A stretch of 64,000 bases of DNA from Buchnera aphidicola (Aphis craccivora) (GTDB taxonomy: Bacteria; Pseudomonadota; Gammaproteobacteria; Enterobacterales; Enterobacteriaceae). The notes below the pieces were generated by a model, which was not told the DNA's origin, searched no databases, and saw only the letters and a list, made by a program, of their open reading frames with translations. Location: contig NZ_CP034897.1 in NCBI RefSeq assembly GCF_005082145.1, positions 1 to 64,000 on the forward strand, read 5' to 3'. Positions 50,021 through 59,830 of this stretch are shown piece after piece; position 1 is the stretch's first letter, and each line of letters starts with the position of its first letter. Position numbers and translations under genes: made by a program.

Positions 50021-51166
50021 TCAATAACAAAATTTTATTATTAATTTTTTTAAAATTTTTTTTGTTGGTTCAATAAAATTACAATTTAAATATTCATTTG
50101 GATAGTGCGCTTGTTCAATTGAACCAGGGCCTAAAATTAATGTAGGTGCAATTTTTTGTAAAAATGGTGCTTCTGTACAATAATTTACGCTTATGGGTTT
50201 CATTTTACAGAATTTTTCTACTTTTTGAACTATTTGATGAGATTTAGATATTTCATATGCAGGAACAGAAAAAAAAAGATTTTTTAAAAAAATTCGATTT
50301 GGCCATTTTTGTTTGATTTTTTTTAGTTTTTCTTGTAATAGCGTTTCAAGTGTTTTTAAATTTAATTGGGGTATAGGTCGTATTTCAAAAGTTATAGTAC
50401 ATAATGAACAAATTCGGTTAATTGTATTACCACCTTGTATAGATCCAAAATTCATAGTTGGATATGAAATAGAAAAATCTTTATGTGTATATTTTTGTTG
50501 TAGATATTTTTTTAAGTCAATTAGTTTTTTTATTACTTTATATGCAATTTCAATGCTATTAATACCATTAGAAGGATTGCTAGAATGCCCAGTATTACCA
50601 AAAATATCAATTTTATATGAAAGATGACCTTTGTGAGCATTTACTAATTTTAAACCTGTTGGTTCACCAATAATAATACAATCTGGTTTAATGTTTGTAG
50701 ATTGAGCAAAATGTCTTGCTCCAGACATATCTGTTTCTTCATTAGCAGTAGCAAGTATATAAATTGGTTTTTTAATTTTTTTTATATTGATAGAAGATAT
50801 AACATCTAATAAAAAAACAAAAAATCCTTTCATATCTACTACACCTAATCCATATAATTTATTATCTTTTTCAGTTAATTTAAAAGGATCTTGATTCCAT
50901 GTATTTTTATCAAAATCAACGGTGTCTGTATGTCCAGAAAATAATAAACCCCCTTTTCCTGATCCAAATGAAGATAGCATATTAAATTTATTTGTATTAG
51001 GAATATTATTTATTTGTATTGCAAAATTTAATTCTGAAAAATAATTTGCTAATAAATCAATTAAAATTTTGTTACTTTGATCTATTTTTTTATTTTCGCT
51101 ACTAATTGTAGGTATTTTAACTAGTGATTTATATATTTGAATAAAAGAAGGTATTTTTTTTTTCAT
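50021..51166 (-). CDS. argE: Acetylornithine deacetylase ArgE
   Basis: Zinc hydrolase converting N-acetylornithine to ornithine (linear pathway). M20 metallopeptidase-fold signatures: FSGHTDTVDFD, YGLGVVDMKGF, ATANEETDMSGA, IGEPTGL. 381 aa versus 383. The coding sequence opens ATG followed by ten A's (51154-51163), a possible slippage point. Divergent from argC, as in E. coli. Confidence 0.97.
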   Translation of the reverse strand: MKKKIPSFIQIYKSLVKIPTISSENKKIDQSNKILIDLLANYFSELNFAIQINNIPNTNKFNMLSSFGSGKGGLLFSGHTDTVDFDKNTWNQDPFKLTEKDNKLYGLGVVDMKGFFVFLLDVISSINIKKIKKPIYILATANEETDMSGARHFAQSTNIKPDCIIIGEPTGLKLVNAHKGHLSYKIDIFGNTGHSSNPSNGINSIEIAYKVIKKLIDLKKYLQQKYTHKDFSISYPTMNFGSIQGGNTINRICSLCTITFEIRPIPQLNLKTLETLLQEKLKKIKQKWPNRIFLKNLFFSVPAYEISKSHQIVQKVEKFCKMKPISVNYCTEAPFLQKIAPTLILGPGSIEQAHYPNEYLNCNFIEPTKKILKKLIIKFCY

Positions 51167-51323
51167 TTAATACAACTTATTAAAATTTTTTATATATTAA
51201 AACATATCTTACTTATAAAGTACAAATATCACGACACCAATAAAAGTGCAATATTATTTAATATTTAAATAATTTAATAAATTCATTTTTTATAATAATT
51301 TTTGTTTTTAAGGTTTTTAATTT

Positions 51324-52328
51324 ATGTTAAATGTTTTAATTGTTGGTGCTAGTGGATATTCTGGAGCAGAATTAGTGAATTATATTAATCGTCATAAATT
51401 TGCTAAAATAAAAAAAATTTTTATTTCTAAAGATAGTATTAATATAGGAAAATCATTTTCTGATGTGCATCCAGAATATACAAATGTTATAAATTTATCA
51501 TTTGAATCAATTGAAAACTTCGTTGCGATCAAAGAAAATATAGATGTCGTATTTTTAGCTACAGATCATAATGTCAGTCATACTTTAGTTCCTTTTTTTA
51601 TGGAGTACAATTGTATTGTAATAGATTTGTCTGGAGCATATAGAATAAATAATATTAATATTTATTCAGAATATTATGGTTTTATACATCATTATGAAAA
51701 AATTTTGAAAAAATCTGTTTATGGATTAGCTGAATGGAATTATAACAAAATTCGAAAAGCTAAATTAATTTCAGTTCCAGGTTGTTATGCTACTTGTATA
51801 CAATTAGCATTAAAACCTCTTGTTGAAACTGATCTTTTATCTAAATCATATATTCCTATAATTAATGCAATTAGTGGTGTTAGTGGGGGCGGTAGACAAC
51901 CTAATATTAATAACAGCTTTTGTGAAGTTAGTTTAGCTCCATATAATATTTTTACGCATCGCCATACTCCAGAGATTACAGAACATTTAGGGATTCCAGT
52001 AATTTTTATTCCACATTTAGGTTCATTTTCACGAGGTATAATTGCGACTATCACATGTAAATTAAAAACAAATCTTAAATTAACTAAGATTTATGACATA
52101 TATAATACTTTTTATAAAGATAAATCATTAATAAGAATATATAAAAATACTTTTCCGAGTATTAAAGGAATATTAAAATTACCATTTTTTGATATTGGAT
52201 TCGCTATTAAAAATGAATATCTTGTTATTGTTGCGGCTGAAGACAATTTGTTAAAAGGTGCAGCTGCTCAAGCAGTGCAATGTTTTAATATTCGTTGTGG
52301 ATTTTCTGAAATAGAATCAATTATTTAA
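51324..52328 (+). CDS. argC: N-acetyl-gamma-glutamyl-phosphate reductase ArgC
   Basis: NADPH reductase of arginine synthesis. N-terminal Rossmann [13 protein letters not shown] (8-20), the catalytic cysteine in SVPGCYATC (about 154) and HRHTPEI are present. 334 aa, the E. coli length. The argE-argC gap (157 nt) shows no ARG-box-like palindrome. The stop overlaps an upstream in-frame ATG of argB. Confidence 0.98.
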   Translation: MLNVLIVGASGYSGAELVNYINRHKFAKIKKIFISKDSINIGKSFSDVHPEYTNVINLSFESIENFVAIKENIDVVFLATDHNVSHTLVPFFMEYNCIVIDLSGAYRINNINIYSEYYGFIHHYEKILKKSVYGLAEWNYNKIRKAKLISVPGCYATCIQLALKPLVETDLLSKSYIPIINAISGVSGGGRQPNINNSFCEVSLAPYNIFTHRHTPEITEHLGIPVIFIPHLGSFSRGIIATITCKLKTNLKLTKIYDIYNTFYKDKSLIRIYKNTFPSIKGILKLPFFDIGFAIKNEYLVIVAAEDNLLKGAAAQAVQCFNIRCGFSEIESII

Positions 52329-52339
52329 TGAGGTATTTA

Positions 52340-53116
52340 ATGATGACTCCTTTAGTTATTAAATTAGGTGGAGTTCTTTTAGAAAGTGAAAATGCAATGA
52401 TGGGTTTATTTAAAGCTATTCATGAGTATCAAAAATCTAATAAACGTAGTATCTTAATAATTCATGGAGGTGGGCGATTAATAGATAATTTAATGAATAA
52501 ATTATCTTTACCAGTCAAGAAAAAAAATGGGCTTCGGATTACTCCTTCAGAACATATTAATATTATTACAGGTGCTTTAGCTGGAACAGCTAATAAAATT
52601 CTTTTAGCATGGGCATTAAAAAATAAAATTAATGCTGTAGGATTATGTTTATCTGATGGAAAAAGCACAAATATAGAAATACTGGATAAAGATTTAGGAC
52701 ATGTTGGAAAAGTTACATCAGGTTCTCCTGTTTTTTTGTTAAATTTATTTAAACAAAATATTTTACCAATTATTAGCTCTATAGGTATAACTAATGACGG
52801 AAAATTAATGAATGTAAATGCAGATTTAGCTGCAACAGCATTGGCAACTACATTACAAGCGCATTTAATTTTATTATCAGATATTAGTTCAATATTAAAT
52901 GGAAAAGGTCAAAGAATTAAAGAAATAAACAGTATGCAAGCTAAAAAATTAATTTCTCAAGGAATTATTACGGATGGTATGATTATTAAAGTAAATGCAG
53001 CGCTAAATGCATCTAGAATTTTAAATCGTTCAGTAGATATTGCAAGTTGGCAAAATATAGAAGATTTAACATTATTATTTAATGGTATAAATATTGGAAC
53101 ACGAGTTTTGGCATAG
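52340..53116 (+). CDS. argB: N-acetylglutamate kinase ArgB
   Basis: Phosphorylates N-acetylglutamate. Signatures [39 protein letters not shown] and [12 protein letters not shown]. The frame opens at 52328 within the argC stop, but ATG at 52340 is chosen: TGAGG lies 6 nt upstream and the protein starts [11 protein letters not shown] like E. coli, giving 258 aa, the same length. Tightly coupled to argC. Confidence 0.97.
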   Translation: MMTPLVIKLGGVLLESENAMMGLFKAIHEYQKSNKRSILIIHGGGRLIDNLMNKLSLPVKKKNGLRITPSEHINIITGALAGTANKILLAWALKNKINAVGLCLSDGKSTNIEILDKDLGHVGKVTSGSPVFLLNLFKQNILPIISSIGITNDGKLMNVNADLAATALATTLQAHLILLSDISSILNGKGQRIKEINSMQAKKLISQGIITDGMIIKVNAALNASRILNRSVDIASWQNIEDLTLLFNGINIGTRVLA

Positions 53117-53145
53117 TTTAATTCTATTAAAGGTGTTTAAAAAAG

Positions 53146-54354
53146 ATGAATAATAATCCCGAAAAAGTTGTGTTAGCATATTCAGGTGGTTTAGATACTT
53201 CTGCAATTATACCTTGGTTAAAAGAAAATTATAAAGTTGATGTTATTGCTTTTGTAGCAGATATCGGTCAATCAAAAAATGATTTAAATAATATTGATAA
53301 AAAAGCATTGCAATCTGGTGCTTCAAGTTGTCATATTTTTGATTTAAAAGATGAGTTTATAGAAAATTATGTTTTTCCCATACTAAAAACAGGGGCTTTA
53401 TATGAAGGTACTTATTTGTTAGGAACTGCATTAGCTAGACCTATTATAGCAAAAAAACAAGTAGAATTTGCTTTAAGTATCGGAGCTAAATTTTTATGTC
53501 ATGGTGCAACTGGAAAAGGTAATGATCAAATTCGCTTTGAAATTGCTTATGCAGCATTAGCTCCTCATCTTCAGGTTATCGCTCCTTGGCGGCAATGGGA
53601 TTTAAATTCAAGAGAATCATTGTTAAAATATTTAAGTAAAAAAAATATTTACACCACAGCAACATTGGAAAAAATTTATAGTAAAGATGAGAATGCTTTA
53701 CATATTTCTACAGAAGGTGGTTTACTTGAAAATCTTTGGAATAGAACAAATGCAGATTGTTGGAGTTGGACTGTGGAGCCAGAACAAGCTCCAGAAGAAC
53801 CAGAGTATATTTTATTACGTATTGTAAAAGGATCCGTAGTATCTATTAACAATAAAAACGTTACTCCTTTGCAATGTATTAATAAATTAAATAAAATAGG
53901 GTCTAATCATGCTATAGGACGATTAGATGTCGTAGAAAATAGAATTATTGGAATTAAATCTAGAGGTTGTTATGAAACTCCAGGTGGTACGATTATTAAT
54001 ATTGCTTTAAGAGCAATTGAACAGTTAGTTTTTGATCGAGAAAGTTTTCATTGGAGAGAAAAAATTGGTTTAGAAATGTCCTCAGTAGTTTATGATGGTC
54101 GATGGTTTACTCCAATTCGTGAATCTTTACAATCTGCAGCGGATTCATTAGCTTCTTTATTAAATGGAGAAGTAGTTTTAAAATTATATAAAGGCAGTGT
54201 AACTGCTGTTCAAAAGAAATCTTTACATTCATTATATTCTCAAGAATACGCAACTTTTAGTAAAGATGAAATTTATAAACATTCAGATGCAGAAGGCTTT
54301 ATTCGTTTATTTTCTCTTTCCTCTAGAATACGTGCTTTAAATAAGTTAAAATAA
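53146..54354 (+). CDS. argG: Argininosuccinate synthase ArgG (type 1)
   Basis: ATP-dependent condensation of citrulline and aspartate. The N-terminal P-loop [11 protein letters not shown] (11-21), [13 protein letters not shown] and the central [11 protein letters not shown] are standard for the ~400-residue type 1 family. 402 aa. E. coli K-12 ArgG is a longer (447), clearly different subtype located away from argCBH. Here argG sits between argB and argH, an arrangement known in other gammaproteobacteria. Confidence 0.96.
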   Translation: MNNNPEKVVLAYSGGLDTSAIIPWLKENYKVDVIAFVADIGQSKNDLNNIDKKALQSGASSCHIFDLKDEFIENYVFPILKTGALYEGTYLLGTALARPIIAKKQVEFALSIGAKFLCHGATGKGNDQIRFEIAYAALAPHLQVIAPWRQWDLNSRESLLKYLSKKNIYTTATLEKIYSKDENALHISTEGGLLENLWNRTNADCWSWTVEPEQAPEEPEYILLRIVKGSVVSINNKNVTPLQCINKLNKIGSNHAIGRLDVVENRIIGIKSRGCYETPGGTIINIALRAIEQLVFDRESFHWREKIGLEMSSVVYDGRWFTPIRESLQSAADSLASLLNGEVVLKLYKGSVTAVQKKSLHSLYSQEYATFSKDEIYKHSDAEGFIRLFSLSSRIRALNKLK

Positions 54355-54405
54355 TTTTTATAAACAAATAGTTATTACTAAGTTAATTACTTTTAGAGAA
54401 AATAT

Positions 54406-55785
54406 ATGTCGCTTTGGGGTGGAAGATTCCTTGATGAATCTAATAAATTATTTAAAAAATTTAATGCTTCTTTATCATTTGATTACATTTTAGCTCAAGA
54501 AGATATATTTGCTTCAATCGCTTGGTCTTATGCTCTTTTTGAAACTGGTGTTTTAACTAAAAAAGAACAAGAAAAAATAGAACTTGGATTAACCTTTTTA
54601 AAACAAGAAATTTATAAAAATCCAGAACAAATTCTTAAAAGTGATTGTGAAGATATTCATAGCTGGATAGAAATAAATCTTATTAAAAAAATAGGAGAAA
54701 TAGGAAAAAAACTACACACAGGTAGAAGTCGTAATGATCAGATTGCAACTGATTTAAAATTATGGTGCAAAAATAATATTCAAGTTTTATTAGAAAGTAT
54801 TTTAAATCTTCAAAAACAATTTATTTTAAGCGCCGAACTACATCTTGATATTATAATTCCTGGATATACTCATTTGCAACGTGCTCAACCGATTACTTTT
54901 TCATATTGGTGTTTAGCATATGTTGAAATGTTCAAGCGTGATTTTGAGCGTTTAAAAGATACTTTAAAAAGATTAGATATCAGCCCATTAGGATCAGGTG
55001 CTTTATCTGGTACAGCATGGAATATTGATCGTGAAAAATTAGCGCTTTCTCTCGGTTTTAGTAGCGCTACTAACAATGCATTAGACAGTGTTTCAGATAG
55101 AGATTATATTATAGAGCTATTAGCATCAGCTTCAATAAGTATGATGCATTTATCTAGGTTTTCTGAAGATTTAATTTTTTTTAATTCTAGTGAAGCAAAC
55201 TTCATTGAATTATCTGATTCTATTACCTCAGGTTCATCATTAATGCCTCAAAAAAAGAATCCAGATTCTTTAGAGTTAATACGTGGAAAATGCAGTCGCG
55301 TATATTCTTCTTTATTTTCTATTTTAGTTTTATTAAAAGCGTTACCACTATCTTATAATAAAGATATGCAAGAAGATAAAGAAAGTTTGTTTGATGCAAT
55401 CAAAACTTGGAATAATTCTTTATTAATGGCTGGATTGGTTTTGAAAAATATAAAATTAAATCGTGTGCTATGTTATCAAGCAGCTGAAAAAGGTTATTCT
55501 AATGCTACAGAAGTTGCTGATTATTTAGTTAAAAAAGGAGTTGCTTTTCGAGAAGCGCATTATATATCTGGAAAGATAGTATTACAAGCTATAAACGAAA
55601 ATAAAGCATTAAAAGATTTAGATTTATCTCAATTTCAAAAATATAATAATCTTATAGAAAATGATATATATGATCATATTACTTTAGAAGCATGTATTAA
55701 AAAACGTGTATCGAAAGGCGGGGTTTCATTGCATCAAGTTCAAGAAGCAATTAAAAAAGAAAAAATACGATTAAATATTGCATAA
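54406..55785 (+). CDS. argH: Argininosuccinate lyase ArgH
   Basis: Splits argininosuccinate to arginine and fumarate. Catalytic motifs: [34 protein letters not shown] and the flexible loop [13 protein letters not shown]. 459 aa versus 457. It is the last gene of argCBGH; a 10-bp hairpin lies about 50 nt downstream. Confidence 0.98.
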   Translation: MSLWGGRFLDESNKLFKKFNASLSFDYILAQEDIFASIAWSYALFETGVLTKKEQEKIELGLTFLKQEIYKNPEQILKSDCEDIHSWIEINLIKKIGEIGKKLHTGRSRNDQIATDLKLWCKNNIQVLLESILNLQKQFILSAELHLDIIIPGYTHLQRAQPITFSYWCLAYVEMFKRDFERLKDTLKRLDISPLGSGALSGTAWNIDREKLALSLGFSSATNNALDSVSDRDYIIELLASASISMMHLSRFSEDLIFFNSSEANFIELSDSITSGSSLMPQKKNPDSLELIRGKCSRVYSSLFSILVLLKALPLSYNKDMQEDKESLFDAIKTWNNSLLMAGLVLKNIKLNRVLCYQAAEKGYSNATEVADYLVKKGVAFREAHYISGKIVLQAINENKALKDLDLSQFQKYNNLIENDIYDHITLEACIKKRVSKGGVSLHQVQEAIKKEKIRLNIA

Positions 55786-55835
55786 TTTTTTTTAATTATT
55801 ATAAAACAATTATAATTTTTAATTTTATATTAAAA

Positions 55836-55860
55836 GGCATTTAAAGTTTTTTTAAATGCC
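55836..55860. terminator. Hairpin downstream of argH
   Basis: GGCATTTAAA (55836-55845) pairs perfectly with TTTAAATGCC (55851-55860), loop GTTTT. The plus side lacks a clean U run (ATAATCC follows), so it may be a 3' stabiliser or weak terminator. Confidence 0.5.
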
Positions 55861-55920
55861 ATAATCCATACTATTTAAATATAAAATTATTTTAAATTTA
55901 TAAAAATAGGATTTTATTTC

Positions 55921-56364
55921 ATGAACAATATATTATTCTTTATATCTAATAATTTAATACTGAGTACTATATGGTTTTTGTTATTTAGTATCATTATTTT
56001 TTTAATTTTTAAACAATTTTATTTAAAAGAAAAACTAATTAATAATTTTTATGCAATAGAATTAATTAACAAAAAAAATGCGAAGATTATTGATACACGT
56101 TCTTTTGAATCATATAATTCAGGTCATATTTTAAATGCTATTCATATTCCATTACAAAATATTTCTTTTAAAAAAGTTAAAGAACTTAATTTACCTGCCA
56201 TTGTTCCTGTTATTCTTATAATAGATTCATCAAAAAATAATAATAAATATGTTAAGTTTTTTATAGATAATGGAATAAAAAATATTTATATTTTAAAAAA
56301 TGGAATGGACTCTTGGAATATAGAAAATCTTCCTGTTATTACGAATCAAAATAATAATTATTAA
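55921..56364 (+). CDS. yibN: Membrane-anchored rhodanese-like protein YibN, cysteine-less
   Basis: One N-terminal transmembrane helix (about 10-32) followed by a rhodanese fold: IIDTRSFESYNSGHILNAIHIPL and YILKNGMDSWNIENLPVI. 147 aa versus 143. The protein contains no cysteine at all; the position aligned with E. coli Cys in DGSGMQC reads asparagine within SSKNNN, so sulfurtransferase activity is unlikely. In E. coli the order is yibN-grxC-secB-gpsA-cysE; grxC is missing here. The role is unknown; being kept suggests a structural or binding function. Confidence 0.9.
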   Translation: MNNILFFISNNLILSTIWFLLFSIIIFLIFKQFYLKEKLINNFYAIELINKKNAKIIDTRSFESYNSGHILNAIHIPLQNISFKKVKELNLPAIVPVILIIDSSKNNNKYVKFFIDNGIKNIYILKNGMDSWNIENLPVITNQNNNY

Positions 56365-56412
56365 ATATGTAAAATAAAATTTTTAATTAAATATTATGTA
56401 TCGGAATATTTC

Positions 56413-56850
56413 ATGCCAGAAAAAAAATTAAATCAAAAAGCTTTTGCAATTCATCGAATTTATATAAAAGATATTTCTTTTGAAGCTCCTAATACGCCAG
56501 AAATTTTTGAAAAAAAATGTATTCCTACTATGAAATTTAATGTAAATACAAATATCAAACAACTAAAATTAGATATTTTTGAAATTATTTTACAAGTTAG
56601 AGTGGTAGTAAGAAGTGAAAAAGATTTAATTTTCTTGTGCGATGTACACCAAGCAGGTATTTTTCTTATTTCAAACTTTGATAAGCAAGAATTAAAATAT
56701 TATATAAGTTCGTATTGTCCAAATATTTTATTTCCATATGCTAGAGCATGTATATCTAGTTTAGTATCTTATGGAAGTTTTCCGCAATTAAATCTTGCTC
56801 CTATTAATTTTGATAATATTTTAAAAAAAAATGATATTAATATAGACTAA
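56413..56850 (+). CDS. secB: Protein-export chaperone SecB
   Basis: Tetrameric chaperone that keeps preproteins unfolded and delivers them to SecA. FAIHRIYIKDISFEAPNTPEIF and the C-terminal part PYARACISSLVSYGSFPQLNLAPINFD are conserved. 145 aa versus 155: the C-terminal tail that in E. coli contacts SecA is shorter. Flanked by yibN and cysE, with grxC and gpsA lost from the operon. Confidence 0.96.
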   Translation: MPEKKLNQKAFAIHRIYIKDISFEAPNTPEIFEKKCIPTMKFNVNTNIKQLKLDIFEIILQVRVVVRSEKDLIFLCDVHQAGIFLISNFDKQELKYYISSYCPNILFPYARACISSLVSYGSFPQLNLAPINFDNILKKNDINID

Positions 56851-56886
56851 TATTTTAAATTTTAATAATATTTTTAAGGAAAAAAT

Positions 56887-57714
56887 ATGTGTTCTACAGA
56901 AATTTTAGAATTATGGAATATAATATTATACGAAGCGAAAGTCGCAGCAAAAAAAGAACCAATTTTATCTGTTTTATACGAAGAAAATATATTAAAACAT
57001 GATAAATTAAGTAGCGCTTTAAGTTATATATTATCCACTAAATTATCTACTGTAGCAATTTCTGAAAAAAATATGCAAAATATTTTTAATAACATATATT
57101 TAAATGACTTTCTAATGTTAAATTTAGTAGTTAAAGATTTAAAAGCTATTTTACAAAGAGATCCAGTTGCTAATAATTATTTAACTCCTTTTTTATATTT
57201 TAAAGGTTTTCATGCATTAGAATCTTATAGAATTAGTAATTATCTTTGGAATAAAAAAAAATATGCTTTGTCAACATATTTACAAAGTAGAATTTCTACT
57301 GTTTTTTCAGTTGATATTCATCCAGCTGCATGTATTGGTTCTGGAATAATGCTTGATCATGCAACTGGTATTGTTATCGGAGAAGGAGTAATCATAGAAG
57401 ATGATGTTTCAATTTTACATTCCGTTACTTTGGGTTCAACAGGTAAAAATAATAGTAAAAATAGACATCCAATAATTAGGAGCAAAGTTAGTATAGGTGC
57501 AGGAGCTAAAATATTAGGAAATATTGAAATTGGTTATGAGGCAAAAATAGGTGCTGGTTCAGTAGTTTTAAAAAATGTTCCTCCATGTGTAACAGTTGCC
57601 GGAATTCCTGCTAAAGTTGTAAATAAAACCAACAACACAGCTGTTTTTTTTAAAGAAGATCAAAACAATTTTTTAGATTGTATAAATAAATTTCAATATG
57701 GAGACGGTATTTAA
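56887..57714 (+). CDS. cysE: Serine O-acetyltransferase CysE
   Basis: First step of cysteine synthesis: serine + acetyl-CoA to O-acetylserine. N-terminal helical domain (ILELWNIILYEAKVAAKKEP) and C-terminal left-handed beta-helix (IHPAACIGSGIMLDHATGIVIGEG, VTLGSTGK, IGAGAKILGNIEIG). 275 aa versus 273. The C-terminal YGDGI, whose final Ile docks into cysteine synthase CysK, is preserved. The residue aligned with E. coli Met256, a site of feedback-resistant mutations, is Asp. Confidence 0.97.
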   Translation: MCSTEILELWNIILYEAKVAAKKEPILSVLYEENILKHDKLSSALSYILSTKLSTVAISEKNMQNIFNNIYLNDFLMLNLVVKDLKAILQRDPVANNYLTPFLYFKGFHALESYRISNYLWNKKKYALSTYLQSRISTVFSVDIHPAACIGSGIMLDHATGIVIGEGVIIEDDVSILHSVTLGSTGKNNSKNRHPIIRSKVSIGAGAKILGNIEIGYEAKIGAGSVVLKNVPPCVTVAGIPAKVVNKTNNTAVFFKEDQNNFLDCINKFQYGDGI

Positions 57715-57728
57715 TATTATTTGAAATT

Positions 57729-57800
57729 AAAACTCCTGTGTTTTATTAAAAACATAGCTTTATATGTTATAATTATTTATTACAGAAGTTTTATTTTTTT
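57729..57800. terminator. Terminator between cysE and rpoD
   Basis: AAAACT-C-CTGT (57729-57739) pairs with ACAG-A-AGTTTT (57782-57792) with one mismatch. An inner hairpin AACATA/TATGTT sits in the loop, and ATTTTTTT follows at 57793-57800. It is placed between convergent genes, with the U run serving cysE. Confidence 0.65.
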
Positions 57801-57824
57801 AAATTGATTTTTTTATATATACTA

Positions 57825-59699
57825 CTAGTCATCTAAAAAACTACGTAATACTTCTGATCTGCTTGGATGACGCAGTTTTCTTAATGCTTTTGCTTCTATT
57901 TGTCTTATTCTTTCACGAGTAACATCAAATTGTTTTCCAACTTCTTCTAAAGTATGATCGGTGTTCATATCAATTCCAAAACGCATACGAAGAACTTTAG
58001 CTTCACGAGCAGTAAGTCCTGATAAAACATCATGTGTTGCTGATCTTAAACTTTCAGATGTAGCTGAATCAAGAGGAAGCTCTAATGTAGTATCTTCTAT
58101 AAAATCACCTAAATGAGAATCATCATCATCTCCTATAGGTGTTTCCATGGATATAGGTTCTTTAGCTATTTTTAAAACTTTTCTAATTTTATCTTCGGGA
58201 ATTAACATTTTTTCAGAAAGTTCTTCAGGAGTTGGTTCGCGTCCTGTTTCTTGAAGTATTTGTCTAGAAATACGATTTAGTTTATTGATAGTTTCTATCA
58301 TATGAACAGGGATACGAATAGTGCGTGCTTGATCAGCAATGGATCGAGTAATTGCCTGTCTAATCCACCAAGTTGCATAAGTTGAAAATTTATACCCTCT
58401 ACGATATTCAAATTTATCAACTGCTTTCATTAAACCAATATTACCTTCTTGAATTAAATCTAAAAATTGTAGCCCTCTATTAGTATATTTTTTAGCGATA
58501 GAAATCACTAGTCTTAAATTTGCCTCTACCATTTCTTTTTTTGCTCTTTTAGCTTTTGCTTCTCCAATAGACATTCTTTTATTAATATCTTTTACTTCTT
58601 CAATTGTTAAACCTGTTTCTTTTTCTATATTACTTAATTTTTTTATACTTATAAAAATTCTTTCTTCAATTTCTTGTAATTTTTTAGACCATGGTTGATT
58701 TAAATTTTTTTCTTTTATAAACCAATCTATATTTGTTTTATTTCCTGAAAAAATTTTTATAAAATTTTTTTTTGGCATTTGACATTCTTCAACACATAAT
58801 TTCATTATAATTCTTTCTTGTTTTCTTACTCTTTCCATCATACTACGCATATTATTAACTAAATGATCAAATTGTTTTGGAACTAATCTAAATTGTTTAA
58901 AAATTTCTGAAAGATTATAAATTTCTAATAATGAATCTTTATGATTTCTATTTTTAATTTTAATTGTATTACTTGTGTTAGTGTATTGTTTTCGTAATGC
59001 AGAAAATTTTTCATTCGCTAATTCTGGATCGATACTATTTTCTTCATCATCTTCATTATCTGCATTATCTTCATTATCTTCGTCATCTTCATCTTCTTCA
59101 TGATGAGTATGAATTTCAGTATTAGAAACTTCATCTAAAAGTTCTGATCCTAAATTAATATTATTAGTAAGAGGTATTTCTTCTGCATTAGGATCAACAA
59201 AACCTATTACTATATCAGATAATCTTATTTGACCGGTTTTAATTCGATCATATTGATCTAAAAGATAAGTAATAGCTTCTGGATATTCTGATACTGAAGA
59301 TTGAACTTGATTAATTCCTTCTTCAATGCGTTTAGCTATATCAATTTCACCTTCTCTGGTGAGTAATTCAACAGTTCCCATTTCTCTCATATACATACGC
59401 ACAGGATCAGTTGTTCTTCCTAGTTCAGATTCAACACTTGATAAAACTTGCGCAGCTGCTTCTACTGCATCTTCATCTGTATCTGTATTTATTTCATTTA
59501 AAATTAAATCATCTGCATCAGGCGCTTCTTCGACGACTTGAATTCCCATATCATTAATCATCTGAATAATGTCATCGATTTGTTCGGAATCAATAATATC
59601 TTCTGGAAGATGATCATTAACTTCTGCGTAGGTTAAATACCCTTGCTCCTTACCATGTGTAACAAGCAGCTTAAGTTGTGACTTTGGGTTTTGCTCCAT
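57825..59699 (-). CDS. rpoD: RNA polymerase primary sigma factor RpoD (sigma-70)
   Basis: Housekeeping sigma factor. Region 1.1 begins [20 protein letters not shown]; region 1.2 [11 protein letters not shown]; an acidic non-conserved stretch (about 200-225) ahead of [16 protein letters not shown]; region 2 [20 protein letters not shown]; region 3; region 4 with [20 protein letters not shown]. 624 aa versus 613. It ends the rpsU-dnaG-rpoD macromolecular synthesis operon, 131 nt after dnaG. Confidence 0.99.
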   Translation of the reverse strand: MEQNPKSQLKLLVTHGKEQGYLTYAEVNDHLPEDIIDSEQIDDIIQMINDMGIQVVEEAPDADDLILNEINTDTDEDAVEAAAQVLSSVESELGRTTDPVRMYMREMGTVELLTREGEIDIAKRIEEGINQVQSSVSEYPEAITYLLDQYDRIKTGQIRLSDIVIGFVDPNAEEIPLTNNINLGSELLDEVSNTEIHTHHEEDEDDEDNEDNADNEDDEENSIDPELANEKFSALRKQYTNTSNTIKIKNRNHKDSLLEIYNLSEIFKQFRLVPKQFDHLVNNMRSMMERVRKQERIIMKLCVEECQMPKKNFIKIFSGNKTNIDWFIKEKNLNQPWSKKLQEIEERIFISIKKLSNIEKETGLTIEEVKDINKRMSIGEAKAKRAKKEMVEANLRLVISIAKKYTNRGLQFLDLIQEGNIGLMKAVDKFEYRRGYKFSTYATWWIRQAITRSIADQARTIRIPVHMIETINKLNRISRQILQETGREPTPEELSEKMLIPEDKIRKVLKIAKEPISMETPIGDDDDSHLGDFIEDTTLELPLDSATSESLRSATHDVLSGLTAREAKVLRMRFGIDMNTDHTLEEVGKQFDVTRERIRQIEAKALRKLRHPSRSEVLRSFLDD

Positions 59700-59830
59700 A
59701 GGAAAATATCCAAATTCTGTTAATATAATGAATATTAATTGACTATTATATAGTCAATAATGAATATATAGAATTATTTTAATTTTAAGATATACTATAA
59801 GATAATTTTAATGGATAACATAAAAAATTA

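Noticed and set aside
51290..51310. AATTCA half-site suggestive of an ARG box upstream of argC
   Set aside because: The partner half (TGAAT) is not present at the right spacing.
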